Positions 1-8,121 of a DNA stretch of 64,000 bases are shown piece by piece. The notes below the pieces were generated by a model, which made no database searches, was not told the origin of the DNA, and saw nothing but the letters and a program-made list of their open reading frames with translations. Source of the stretch: Labrenzia sp. 011 (GTDB taxonomy: Bacteria; Pseudomonadota; Alphaproteobacteria; Rhizobiales; Stappiaceae); NCBI RefSeq assembly GCF_003075075.1, contig NZ_QCYM01000002.1, positions 310,001 to 374,000 of the forward strand, read 5' to 3'. Position 1 is the stretch's first letter. The number at the start of each line of letters is the position of its first letter. A program made the translations under genes and the position numbers.

Positions 1-534
1 GCTCGCCCTGTCCCAGCTGTTGAGCTCGATGCTGCGGCTGGTCGCCACCGCCACGGGCAGGATCGGCCGGCCGGAATGTTTCGCCAGCTGCACGATGCCC
101 ACGCCCGACTTGCGCGCCGGCCCCTTGGGAATATCGGCGGTCATGGCGATGGTATAGCCGTCCTTGAGGGCTCTCAGCGCTTCGATGAAGCCGCGCATGC
201 CGCCCCGTTTCCGGATCTGGCGGGCATTCCTGCCGCCCGAAGCCCGGATCAGGCCGAGCCCGAGCTTGCGGGCTGCGATGGCATTCACCTCGCCATCCGC
301 GGAGCGCGAGATCATGACCTTTGCCGGCCATTGGGAAGGCTTGGCGAATGGCACCATGAAATGCTGCCCGTGCCACATGGCGACAATGACCGGCAGATGC
401 GGTTCCATCCTGTCATAGATCCCTTCCGGGTCCACGACAAAGCGGTTGGTGCGGTAGACCAGCTTCAGATAGGTCGCGAGCAGGGTGCCCACACCCGACA
501 GAACCCAGGGCTGACGGCCGAGGCGTTTGATCAT
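1..534 (-). CDS. lysophospholipid acyltransferase family protein (DUF374), 3' part missing
   Basis: The gene reads leftward from an ATG at 534 and runs off the window edge, giving 178 N-terminal codons. The product has an N-terminal hydrophobic segment, then a PVIVAMWHGQH stretch that resembles the acyltransferase H-box region of the DUF374 family, and later TADIPKGPARK followed by a GIVQLAKHSGRPILPVAV-like stretch typical of that family. DUF374 proteins are membrane-associated acyltransferases found beside the Kdo/lipid A genes in Hyphomicrobiales. It is the last visible member of a leftward run after pmbA, cysQ and the DUF4170 gene (28 bp gap). The usual next genes, waaA and lpxK, would lie outside the window; that is inference from known gene order. 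Confidence 0.85.
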   Translation of the reverse strand, partial: MIKRLGRQPWVLSGVGTLLATYLKLVYRTNRFVVDPEGIYDRMEPHLPVIVAMWHGQHFMVPFAKPSQWPAKVMISRSADGEVNAIAARKLGLGLIRASGGRNARQIRKRGGMRGFIEALRALKDGYTIAMTADIPKGPARKSGVGIVQLAKHSGRPILPVAVATSRSIELNSWDRAS

Positions 535-562
535 TTTTCCTGTCGCCCGAAAACGCGACTGC

Positions 563-802
563 TCAGTCTTCCGAATCCGGATCGAGCAGGCGGTGCATGT
601 GAACAATGAAATAACGCATGTGCGCATTGTCGACCGTCGACTGTGCCTTCGACTTCCAGGCCTTGTAGGCCTCGGCATAGTTCGGGTAGATGCCGACGAT
701 ATCCAGCTCGTCCAGATCGCGGAAGGTCACGCCATCCGGCGATTCCAGCTCACCGCCAAACACGAGATGCAAAAGCTGTTTCGGGCTGTCGTTTTCACTC
801 AT
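563..802 (-). CDS. DUF4170 domain-containing protein
   Basis: A 79-residue acidic protein with the DUF4170 pattern: LHLVFGGEL near the N-terminus, VGIYPNYAEAYKAWKSKAQ in the middle and MRYFIVHMHRLL near the C-terminus. The family is small, of unknown function and common in alphaproteobacteria, where it sits between cysQ and the DUF374 acyltransferase exactly as here. It starts at an ATG with a GAGA-type ribosome site and lies 30 bp after cysQ. No signal peptide or membrane segment is visible, so it is probably cytoplasmic. Confidence 0.85.
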   Translation of the reverse strand: MSENDSPKQLLHLVFGGELESPDGVTFRDLDELDIVGIYPNYAEAYKAWKSKAQSTVDNAHMRYFIVHMHRLLDPDSED

Positions 803-832
803 GAAGATTCTCGCTGTTCGTCACTCGGCTGT

Positions 833-1597
833 TCATTTGACCAGGACCCGGAGTGCATCGCACACAGGCCCGATCAGCGCTTGAGGAGCTGCGACCAGGG
901 CCGGATGCCCGGTCTTCGCACGGTTGTAGGTCAGGTGCTGTCCGGACAGGTCGGTCAGATGTCCGCCTGCTTCCTGCACCAAAAGATCGGCCGCCGCAAG
1001 GTCCCAGTCGCTCGGTCCGCCGCGGGCCGCGCCCACATCCACCCGTCCGGCCGCCACGGTTGCCAGGCGGTAGGCGAGCGAACGCAGGATTTCCGCGCGG
1101 ACAAATCCTGCCGCGATCACGTCCTGATTGGCGACAATCGAATGCGGCCCGCTCAGACTGGCCCCTTCGATGCTGTCACGGTCTGAAACCGCCATCCGCC
1201 GGCCGTTGAGCCAGGCCCCGCCGCCTGTGCTTGCCAGGAACATTTCCTCGCGGATCGGACAGAACACGGCTCCGGCGACCGGCCGGCCGTTCTCGACCAC
1301 GGCAATGGACACGGTCCATTCGTCACCGCCGGCCAGAAAGGCACGGGTTCCGTCGATCGGATCGACGATAAACACACGGTCGCACTGGAGACGCTGCGGA
1401 TCATCGACGGTTTCCTCGGACAGCCAGCCGTAATCGGGACGCGCCCCTAGCAGTTCCTCCGCCAGAAACCTGTCGACCGCAAGATCCGCCTCCGACACGG
1501 GGGACTTGTTGCCCTTGAACCAGGTTTCCGGGTCCTGGCCGAAATAGCCCAGGGCCAGCTCCCCGGCCTGCCGCGCCGCCGTTTCCAGAAGGCGCAT
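833..1597 (-). CDS. cysQ: 3'(2'),5'-bisphosphate nucleotidase / inositol monophosphatase family
   Basis: A 254-residue protein of the Mg-dependent inositol monophosphatase superfamily. The family metal site is visible: WLSEET, then VDPIDGTRAFLAGG, and near the C-terminus SDWDLAAADLLVQEAGG. CysQ-type enzymes hydrolyse 3'-phosphoadenosine 5'-phosphate from sulfate assimilation; plain inositol phosphatase activity is the alternative. I chose the ATG at 1597, 28 bp after the pmbA stop, over a TTG at 1654 that would overlap pmbA and add 19 poorly conserved residues. It belongs to the leftward pmbA-cysQ-DUF4170-DUF374 run. Confidence 0.85.
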   Translation of the reverse strand: MRLLETAARQAGELALGYFGQDPETWFKGNKSPVSEADLAVDRFLAEELLGARPDYGWLSEETVDDPQRLQCDRVFIVDPIDGTRAFLAGGDEWTVSIAVVENGRPVAGAVFCPIREEMFLASTGGGAWLNGRRMAVSDRDSIEGASLSGPHSIVANQDVIAAGFVRAEILRSLAYRLATVAAGRVDVGAARGGPSDWDLAAADLLVQEAGGHLTDLSGQHLTYNRAKTGHPALVAAPQALIGPVCDALRVLVK

Positions 1598-1625
1598 GTC
1601 CGTCTCGGGGCCGGGATTGCCTTTA

Positions 1626-2969
1626 TCAGTTTCCGGCAAGAGCCATTCCCTCAATCATGATCGACGGTGTCGCGGTGGAATAGCGGTTGTCCAGATCGCT
1701 GCCCGGCACCAGCCGCCTGAACATGTCGTTGAGATTGCCGGCGATGGTGATTTCGCTGACGGGCTCGACGATTTCCCCCTTTTCAAACCAGAAGCCGGCT
1801 GCCCCGCGGGAGTAGTCCCCGGTCAGGCCGTTGACGCCGTGCCCGATGAGATCGGTCACCAGCAGGCCCTCGCCGGCTTCCGCCATCAGTTCCTCCAGGC
1901 TTTTTTCACCCGGCATCAGCGTGATGTTGGTGGCGCCCGGAGACGTTCCGCTGCCGCTGCGATGGGCGCGGCCGTTGGGCTGCAGCCCGAGCTCGCGGGC
2001 CGTCGCGCCGTCGAGGAACCAGTGCTGCAGGACGCCGTCGGCGATCACGTCGAGAACCTCGGCGCGCGTTCCTTCGCCGTCGAATGGGCGGGTCGCGGCA
2101 CCCCGGCGCTTGAAGGGATCGTCGGTGACCCGGATACCGGGCGCGAAAATCTGTTCGCCCATCCGGTCCTTGAGGAAACTGGTCTTGCGCGCGATCGAAG
2201 CGCCGTTGATCGCCCCCGCCAGATGACCAAGAATGCTGCGCGCGGCGCGCGATTCATAGATGACGTTGGTTGTCCGGGTGGAGAGCTTCTGCGGATTGAG
2301 GCGGCGCACGGCACGTTCTCCGGCCCGGCGGCCGATCTCTGCGGGCGATTCCAGGTCCTCGAAATAGGTCCGGCTGTCGAAATCATAGTCGCGCTCCATG
2401 CCGGTGCCCTCGCCGGCAACCGCCGTCATGGACATGCCGTATCGCGACGAGATGTAGGACCCCTGGAACCCGTGGCTGGTGGCCAGGACGACACCGCCAA
2501 GACGCCAGGAGGCGCCCGCGCCCCCGGATTTGCTGACCCCGGGGACGGCAAGGCCGGCAGCTTCGGCCTCCAGCGCTATCCGGCCAAGGTCCTCCGCCGT
2601 CATTTCCTTCGTGTCGAGAAGATCCAGTTTCGGGAAATCCTTCACCAGCAGCTCCGGATCGGCAAGGCCGGCATAGGGATCTTCCGGAGCGACCTTCGCC
2701 ATGGCCACGGCGCGTTCGGCCAGACCGGCGGGATCGTCCAGACGGTTGGCCGAGACCGCCGCCGTGCGTTTGCCGACGAAGACGTGCAGCGTGACATCGT
2801 CGCCTTCCGCGCGCTCGGTTTCCTCCAGCTTGCCTTCCCGAACCTCCACGCCCAGCGAGACACCGGTGACCGCCACCGCGTCGCAGGCATCGGCCCCGGC
2901 CTTGCGGGCCGCTTCCACAAGACGTGCAGCCCGAGACTGCAATTCGCTTTGATCAATCAGTTCCGACAT
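1626..2969 (-). CDS. pmbA: TldD/PmbA family metalloprotease-like protein
   Basis: A 447-residue protein, normal size for PmbA, the TldE-like partner in TldD/TldE heterodimers that process peptides such as microcins and antitoxins. Visible hallmarks are the N-terminal VEVREGKLEETER segment, DDVTLHVFVGKRTAAVS, a central NPQKLSTRTTNVIYESRAA region, and the C-terminal LLVTDLIGHGVNGLTGDYSRGAAGFWFEKG stretch typical of the family. The frame is open further upstream, but that part is proline-rich and unlike the family, so the start is the ATG at 2969. It is the first gene of the leftward run. A separate tldD is not in the window. Confidence 0.9.
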   Translation of the reverse strand: MSELIDQSELQSRAARLVEAARKAGADACDAVAVTGVSLGVEVREGKLEETERAEGDDVTLHVFVGKRTAAVSANRLDDPAGLAERAVAMAKVAPEDPYAGLADPELLVKDFPKLDLLDTKEMTAEDLGRIALEAEAAGLAVPGVSKSGGAGASWRLGGVVLATSHGFQGSYISSRYGMSMTAVAGEGTGMERDYDFDSRTYFEDLESPAEIGRRAGERAVRRLNPQKLSTRTTNVIYESRAARSILGHLAGAINGASIARKTSFLKDRMGEQIFAPGIRVTDDPFKRRGAATRPFDGEGTRAEVLDVIADGVLQHWFLDGATARELGLQPNGRAHRSGSGTSPGATNITLMPGEKSLEELMAEAGEGLLVTDLIGHGVNGLTGDYSRGAAGFWFEKGEIVEPVSEITIAGNLNDMFRRLVPGSDLDNRYSTATPSIMIEGMALAGN

Positions 2970-3380
2970 AGGTTCCGCCTTTTGCTTCGGCAGTTGTTTA
3001 CGCTTCGCACCGGCGGCCTGCAACCGCCGGATCGGGTTCCCAACAATCTGTGCCCATCCGGTCCGGCCCGGGAAGGACAATTCCGCCGGTCCTTCCGGCA
3101 AGACATTGCCCCCCGCCCCTTCCGGTTCGAAGTACGCGCCAGGGTCGAACCGTCCGAAGGGGAGGACCGGATCCGCGCAGGGCTGCCATTGGCACCCCTC
3201 GGCGGGACATTCGCGCATGAATTGCAGACATCGCCGTCTGCCACACAGGTGAATCAGGTGTTACCGCCTCACTTACATTCCGGTAACCCTCTTTAAAATC
3301 AGACTTTTTTAACCGTGTCTCTTAAGTGCTTCACGACCTTTGTCCCGTAACTTGACCCCATCGAGAGACCAAAAGGTCCG
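2970..3380. other. intergenic region between pmbA and the DUF6101-like gene
   Basis: No gene is supported in these 411 bp. The first 270 bp are GC-rich without family similarity I recognise. The part from about 3285 to 3365 is AT-richer, with T-runs and TTAAG, and probably holds the divergent promoters; no confident -35/-10 pair was identified. Confidence 0.4.
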
Positions 3381-3983
3381 GTGGAGAGTCATTTGAGACG
3401 TCAAACAGAAATACAGGAAACTGGAGCAACCGGGAGTGGCGCACAAACGATGCCGCATCCCGGTTGCCTGCCAGCCCATTTCCAGCAACGACTGGAAACG
3501 AGACCGGGTACCCCTGCACTTCCCGCAGACATCGTTCTCGATCGCGACAGGGCGATCATCAAGCGGCGGGTCGGCGGCGTTCCGGTCACTGTCGTCGTTC
3601 CCGCTCAAGGGTTTGACGGCGTCATGGTCAGGATCGTTCCGGGTGCGGCGCCCGGCGACATCGTGGCGGCGCTGATCCTGAAACATCCGGACAGCGCCCT
3701 GTCGATCACGCTCGCCGAAACCGAAACCTCGGACGAACTGGCCGCATTGTGGAGCCGCTGGGCACAGACCCTGAACCTGCCGATGCTGGTCTGCGATCTG
3801 GGCGGCAAGGTGAAACCGATTGATGCCTACAGCGCCAGGCCTTCGGCAACTCCGGCCCCGCGCCGCAAGCTGCGCCTCCTGACAGGCCGCCGTCCGCGCT
3901 TCCTCAACCGCCGCATGCCGGGCCGCCCGGCTCAGGACACGGCCGTGTTCAGGAATGAACGCGAGATCATCGCGCGAACCTGA
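3381..3983 (+). CDS. uncharacterised protein, DUF6101-like
   Basis: A basic 200-residue cytoplasmic protein. It has a conserved-looking core of about residues 50-135 (VLDRDRAIIKRRVGGVPV, a beta-rich domain, SITLAETETSDELAALW and LPMLVCDLGGKV) and an arginine-rich tail. It resembles Hyphomicrobiales proteins annotated as DUF6101, of unknown function; that match is from memory. The start is uncertain: GTG at 3381 (AAGG upstream) or TTG at 3393, which has GGAGAG at 3383-3388. It is followed by a hairpin terminator and a convergent ubiA. Confidence 0.65.
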   Translation: MESHLRRQTEIQETGATGSGAQTMPHPGCLPAHFQQRLETRPGTPALPADIVLDRDRAIIKRRVGGVPVTVVVPAQGFDGVMVRIVPGAAPGDIVAALILKHPDSALSITLAETETSDELAALWSRWAQTLNLPMLVCDLGGKVKPIDAYSARPSATPAPRRKLRLLTGRRPRFLNRRMPGRPAQDTAVFRNEREIIART

Positions 3984-4020
3984 CGCGCCGGTCGGAAAAC
4001 CCGGCTGATCCGATTGTCCG

Positions 4021-4045
4021 AAGGCTCCGCATCGCGGGGCTTTTT
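4021..4045 (+). terminator. rho-independent terminator
   Basis: A GC-rich stem (AGGCTCCGC / GCGGGGCTT with two wobble pairs, loop ATC) followed by six T. It lies 38 bp after the DUF6101-like gene and before the convergent ubiA. Confidence 0.7.
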
Positions 4046-4064
4046 TGCAATTTCCGGAGACTGA

Positions 4065-5009
4065 TCACAACCACGCCACCAGCGCATCGGCGCAAAATCC
4101 GGCAAACAGGATCCAGCCATAGGTGCCGTTGGAGCGGAACAGTCTGAGGCACTGGTCGCCGTCGTCGATATCCAGAACGACGATCTGCCAGCCCAGATGC
4201 AGGACACCGGCGAGGATGCCTGCAAAAGCCAGCGGTCCGGCGTCCGCCAGCATGGCCGCGGTCATGAAGAGAAGCGTCGCCAGGCTATAGAGCGCGATGA
4301 GGGCCGGTTTGGTGCGCTCGCCGAACAGGCGCGCCGTCGATTTGACGCCGACCAGCGCGTCGTCTTCCTTGTCCTGATGGGCATAGATGGTGTCATAGCC
4401 GATGGTCCAGCAGATGCCGCCGAGATAAAGCAGGACGGGTGCCCAGCCCAGCGATCCGAACACCGCCGCCCAGCCCATCAGCGCGCCCCAGGAAAAGGCG
4501 AAGCCCAGAAAAAGCTGGGGCCAGTTGGTGATCCGCTTCATGAAAGGGTAGATGGCGACGGGGATCAGCGAGGCGACACCGAGACCGATCGAGAAGCTGT
4601 TGAACTGCAGCAGGACAGCCAGTCCGACGACGGCTTGCAGCAGCAGAAAAATCCGTGCCTGGTTCTTCGTCACCTGTCCGGCCGGAATGGGCCGGGAGCG
4701 GGTGCGCGCGACCTGTGCGTCGATATCCACATCGACGAGATCATTATAGGTGCAGCCTGCTCCGCGCATGGCCACGGCCCCTACCAGAAAAAGCACCAGA
4801 TGCCAGGGATTCGGCCAGCCGTGACCTGCGGCAATCGCGGCAAGGGCGGCGGACCACCAGCATGGCCACAACAGCAACCACCAGCCGATGGGACGCTCCC
4901 AGCGGGCCAGACGCGCATAGGGGCGCAAGGCCGCCGGAAGCCGCGTGTCGACCCAATGCTGCCTGACCGCATCGGCGACCGGGCCTGTGTCCTTGGTTGA
5001 AAAAAACAT
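4065..5009 (-). CDS. ubiA: 4-hydroxybenzoate octaprenyltransferase
   Basis: A UbiA-type membrane prenyltransferase of about 314 residues that attaches the polyprenyl tail to 4-hydroxybenzoate in ubiquinone synthesis. Both Mg-diphosphate motifs are present: NDLVDVDIDAQVARTRSRP (NDxxDxxxD) and YDTIYAHQDKEDD (DxxxD). Several hydrophobic segments (for example WWLLLWPCWWSAALAAI and LLYLGGICWTIGY) match the multi-helix fold. The ATG at 5009 is preceded by AGGA; an ATG at 5021 would add four residues. It is a single leftward gene, convergent with the DUF6101-like gene. Confidence 0.92.
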   Translation of the reverse strand: MFFSTKDTGPVADAVRQHWVDTRLPAALRPYARLARWERPIGWWLLLWPCWWSAALAAIAAGHGWPNPWHLVLFLVGAVAMRGAGCTYNDLVDVDIDAQVARTRSRPIPAGQVTKNQARIFLLLQAVVGLAVLLQFNSFSIGLGVASLIPVAIYPFMKRITNWPQLFLGFAFSWGALMGWAAVFGSLGWAPVLLYLGGICWTIGYDTIYAHQDKEDDALVGVKSTARLFGERTKPALIALYSLATLLFMTAAMLADAGPLAFAGILAGVLHLGWQIVVLDIDDGDQCLRLFRSNGTYGWILFAGFCADALVAWL

Positions 5010-5142
5010 TTTCCTGCCCATCCGAGTTCTGCAGATCTGGCGGCCCTTGCAGCCGCCGCCGGTATATTTCGGCACTTCGTACCGCGAGCAAAGGTGAATT
5101 TCGCCTTGCAAGACGTCACGGTGCCCCAGCCGAGAGCAACAG

Positions 5143-5514
5143 ATGGAGCACGTTGTGAAATTTTCCGCAATTCTTACCATCAAATTCGTTGTCGCGATCG
5201 AACTTGGGCTGGCAGCGGTTCCCGCCGCGGCCTTTGCCCGGAAGCCGCCACCGGACGGGAGCGGCGGACAGGCTCTTCACGAGAGCACGATCGGGTCGTC
5301 AGGCACCCGCAGTATCCTCGGCGAGGTGTGGGTGGACAACTGGTCCAAGCTCCATATCAACGGCATGCCGCTTGCGGAAGACAGCGTCTCCATCCGCACG
5401 GAACACTCCTTCGATGCCGGGCGATTCGCGTTCAACGCCGATTGTCCGCTGACGATCGCTTTCGAATTCCGCGATTTCAAGGAAAACGCCACGCCCCCGG
5501 CTGGCGCTGCCTGA
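5143..5514 (+). CDS. short exported protein, probably a truncated remnant
   Basis: A 123-residue protein with an N-terminal hydrophobic segment (about residues 7-31, ending VPAAAFA) that looks like a signal peptide. The mature part contains GEVWVDNWSKLHINGMPL and LTIAFEFRDFKENATPP and then stops. From memory, this block begins a longer exported protein in rhizobia and relatives in which the region after RDFKEN continues for more than 100 residues (DTGLEYIG...), so the copy here appears cut short. No continuation was found in the other frames immediately downstream. It lies between ubiA and purD. Function unknown. Confidence 0.5.
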   Translation: MEHVVKFSAILTIKFVVAIELGLAAVPAAAFARKPPPDGSGGQALHESTIGSSGTRSILGEVWVDNWSKLHINGMPLAEDSVSIRTEHSFDAGRFAFNADCPLTIAFEFRDFKENATPPAGAA

Positions 5515-5705
5515 CAATTCACTCCGCCCCGCCGAGCGGTCGTGGGCGAGCGAACGCATTCCGGATGTTTCCAGCGCCACCCTTCCCCATGCAACATTTG
5601 CGGCATACCGGCCGGCGTGATAGACCGCGCGGCATCAAATCCGACCTGCCGCTGCCGGCAAGAAACCGCCGCGCGGCGTCAACCTGCTTTTGAGACTGGA
5701 CATTC

Positions 5706-6983
5706 ATGAAACTTCTCCTCATCGGATCCGGTGGCCGCGAACATGCCCTGGCCTGGGCGCTGGCGAAATCTCCGCGACTGACCGCGCTTTACGCCGCTCC
5801 GGGAAATGCCGGCATCGCCCAGGTGGCAGAGCTCTGCGATCTGGATGTTGCCGACCATCAGGCCGTCATCGGCTTCTGCAAGGACAAAGGCATCGATCTG
5901 GTGGTGGTCGGGCCGGAAGCGCCCCTGGTTGCCGGTCTGGTGGACGATCTGGAAGCGGCCGGGCTGAAGGCGTTCGGGCCAAGCAAAGCCGCCGCGCAGC
6001 TCGAAGGCTCGAAGGCCTTCACCAAGGGTGTGTGTGACGAGGCCGGCATTCCCACCGCCGGTTACGGTCGTTTCGACAGCCGCGATGCCGCCCTGGCCTA
6101 TGTTCGCGAAAAGGGTGCACCCATCGTCGTCAAGGCCGACGGACTTGCCGCCGGAAAGGGTGTTGTCGTCGCCATGAGCCTGGCGGAAGCCGAGGAGGCG
6201 GTCACCGCCTGCTTTGAAGGCACCTTCGGCGCCGCCGGAGCGGAAGTCGTCATCGAGGATTTCCTGCAGGGCGAGGAAGCCAGTTTCTTCGTGCTTTCGG
6301 ACGGAACGCACGCCCTGGCCCTGGCGACCGCGCAGGACCACAAGCGCGCCTTCGACGGTGACGAGGGCCCCAACACCGGCGGCATGGGCGCCTATTCCCC
6401 CGCGCCGGTACTGACCGACCCGCTGATCGCAGAGGTCATGAAGACGATCATCGAGCCGACGATCGCCACCCTCGCCAAACGCGGCACCCCCTTCAAGGGC
6501 GTGCTCTATGCGGGCCTGATGATCACGGCGGAGGGACCGAAGCTCATCGAATACAATACCCGCTTCGGCGACCCGGAATGCCAGGTGCTGATGATGCGGC
6601 TGAAAAGCGACCTGCTGGATCTTCTCCTGGCCAGCGTCGAGGGCACGCTCGCGACCGCTTCGGCACGCTGGCGCGACGAGGCCGCGATCTCCGTTGTGAT
6701 GGCGGCCAGAGGCTATCCGGGAACCTATGCCAAGGGTACGGAAATCCGCGGCCTGGAACCGCTCGCCTCGGACCGTCTCGAAGTCTTTCATGCCGGAACG
6801 AAGATGGATGGCGCACGCCTGCTGGCCAACGGCGGCCGGGTTCTGAATGTGACCGCACTCGGATCGAACGTCCAGGAGGCCCGGAAGACGGCCTATGATG
6901 CCATTGATGCAATCGACTGGCCGGAGGGCTTTTGCCGGACCGATATCGGCTGGCGGGCCGTGGCGCGTGAAAAGACCGGCTGA
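5706..6983 (+). CDS. purD: phosphoribosylamine-glycine ligase (GAR synthetase)
   Basis: A full-length 425-residue PurD, the ATP-dependent ligase joining glycine to phosphoribosylamine in de novo purine synthesis. The N-terminus [19 protein letters not shown] is the family signature, followed by an ATP-grasp domain with [19 protein letters not shown] and the hallmark [14 protein letters not shown], and a C-terminal domain. It is a single rightward gene, 191 bp after the truncated exported protein; the next gene starts 68 bp downstream. Confidence 0.97.
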   Translation: MKLLLIGSGGREHALAWALAKSPRLTALYAAPGNAGIAQVAELCDLDVADHQAVIGFCKDKGIDLVVVGPEAPLVAGLVDDLEAAGLKAFGPSKAAAQLEGSKAFTKGVCDEAGIPTAGYGRFDSRDAALAYVREKGAPIVVKADGLAAGKGVVVAMSLAEAEEAVTACFEGTFGAAGAEVVIEDFLQGEEASFFVLSDGTHALALATAQDHKRAFDGDEGPNTGGMGAYSPAPVLTDPLIAEVMKTIIEPTIATLAKRGTPFKGVLYAGLMITAEGPKLIEYNTRFGDPECQVLMMRLKSDLLDLLLASVEGTLATASARWRDEAAISVVMAARGYPGTYAKGTEIRGLEPLASDRLEVFHAGTKMDGARLLANGGRVLNVTALGSNVQEARKTAYDAIDAIDWPEGFCRTDIGWRAVAREKTG

Positions 6984-7051
6984 CGCAAGGCCCTCGTGAT
7001 GCTTTAATTCATGCAGAAAGTGCCGGGACGCAGCCAAGGGGGTCCGAGCGT

Positions 7052-7972
7052 TTGAGAACCGATTTGCCGGACCTGTTTCCCGGCTTCGAGAGCATCACTG
7101 TCGAAACGGCCACGGCGCGGCTGTTTTGCCGGGTCGGCGGTTCCGGCCCGCCGCTTCTCCTGCTGCACGGCTATCCGCAATCCCATGTCATCTGGCACAC
7201 GATTGCGCCCCGTCTTGCAGAACACTTCACCCTGATCCTGCCCGACCTGCCCGGCTACGGCAGATCCTCCGTGCCGCCGCTGAGCGATGATCATGCGGCC
7301 TATTCCAAACGCGCCATGGCGGGCGCCTTCACCGAGTTGATGAACGTGCTCGGCCACCGGCGCTTCTTTCTGGCCGGTCACGACCGCGGCGGACGGGTCG
7401 CCTACCGGCTGGCACTGGATCATCCGGAAGCAATCGAACGGCTGGCGGTTCTCGACATCCTGCCGACCTCCGATTACTGGGACAGGATGGACCGGACCTT
7501 CGGGCTGAAGATCTATCACTGGATGTTCCTGGCGCAGCCCGCCCCCTTCCCTGAAAAACTCATCGCCGCGTCTCCGGTCCGCTTTCTGGAACACACCCTG
7601 GCAAGCTGGACCGGCGACAAGACGCTGTCCTGCTTTTCCGCGGAAGCGCTTGCCCACAATCGTGACTGGTTCTGCGATCCGGACCGGATTTCCGCAACCT
7701 GCGAGGACTACCGGGCCGGCGCGACGATCGATTACGACCATGACAGGGCGGACCTGGAAGCGGGCAACAGGATCGACCTGCCCCTGCTCGCCCTGTGGGG
7801 TGACAAGGGCATTGCGACCAGTGTGGATGACCCGTTGGCGGCGTGGCGGATCTGGTGCCCGAAAGCCATCGGAAAGATCCTGCCGTGCGGACATTTCCTT
7901 CCTGAAGAAGCGCCGGAGAGCACGAGCGAGGCATTGCAAAGATTTTTCACCGCAGGATCATTTCTAACTTAA
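7052..7972 (+). CDS. alpha/beta-hydrolase, fluoroacetate (haloacetate) dehalogenase type
   Basis: A 306-residue alpha/beta-hydrolase whose catalytic residues coincide, shifted by one, with those I recall for Rhodopseudomonas palustris fluoroacetate dehalogenase (D110, R111, R114, D134, H155, W156, W185, Y219, H280). Here they are nucleophile D111 in GHDRGGRV, carboxylate-binding R112 and R115, D135 in AVLDILPT, fluoride-pocket H156-W157 and Y220, W186, and catalytic H281 in PCGHFLPEE. Such enzymes cleave C-F or C-Cl bonds of haloacetates by an aspartyl-ester mechanism. The start is TTG at 7052 with a strong AAGGGGG site eight bases upstream. A cytoplasmic protein with no signal peptide. A non-dehalogenating epoxide-hydrolase-like role is the alternative. 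Confidence 0.85.
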   Translation: MRTDLPDLFPGFESITVETATARLFCRVGGSGPPLLLLHGYPQSHVIWHTIAPRLAEHFTLILPDLPGYGRSSVPPLSDDHAAYSKRAMAGAFTELMNVLGHRRFFLAGHDRGGRVAYRLALDHPEAIERLAVLDILPTSDYWDRMDRTFGLKIYHWMFLAQPAPFPEKLIAASPVRFLEHTLASWTGDKTLSCFSAEALAHNRDWFCDPDRISATCEDYRAGATIDYDHDRADLEAGNRIDLPLLALWGDKGIATSVDDPLAAWRIWCPKAIGKILPCGHFLPEEAPESTSEALQRFFTAGSFLT

Positions 7973-8112
7973 AGTAATTAAATTTTATACATATAGTTAA
8001 CTTGGAAATTTGACCTGATTTGAACACCGTCCTGATTATTTGTAATAAATTCAGTCAATCAATTAACCTTTTTTAAGAAACATGTTCAAAACAATTTAAC
8101 CATTCGCCGCTA
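7973..8112. promoter_or_regulatory. AT-rich regulatory region with CtrA-like boxes
   Basis: A 140-bp gap, strikingly AT-rich against its surroundings. It contains TTAACC followed by TTTTTTAAG (8063-8077, two TTAA halves six bases apart) and a perfect TTAACCAT half-site at 8096-8103, both just upstream of the GGDEF-EAL gene. CtrA normally uses TTAA-N7-TTAA or TTAACCAT, so control by CtrA is plausible inference. AT-rich gaps are also typical targets of MucR-type silencers. Confidence 0.45.
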
Positions 8113-8121
8113 TTGAGAAAA

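Noticed and set aside
2970..3218. An N-terminal extension of pmbA from 3218.
   Set aside because: The extra 83 residues are unlike the family, and the ATG at 2969 gives the standard length.
3293..3337. CtrA box candidates among TTAA sequences before the DUF6101-like gene.
   Set aside because: Spacings are not seven bases (for example TTAA-N9-TTAA), so the match is not better than chance in AT-rich DNA.
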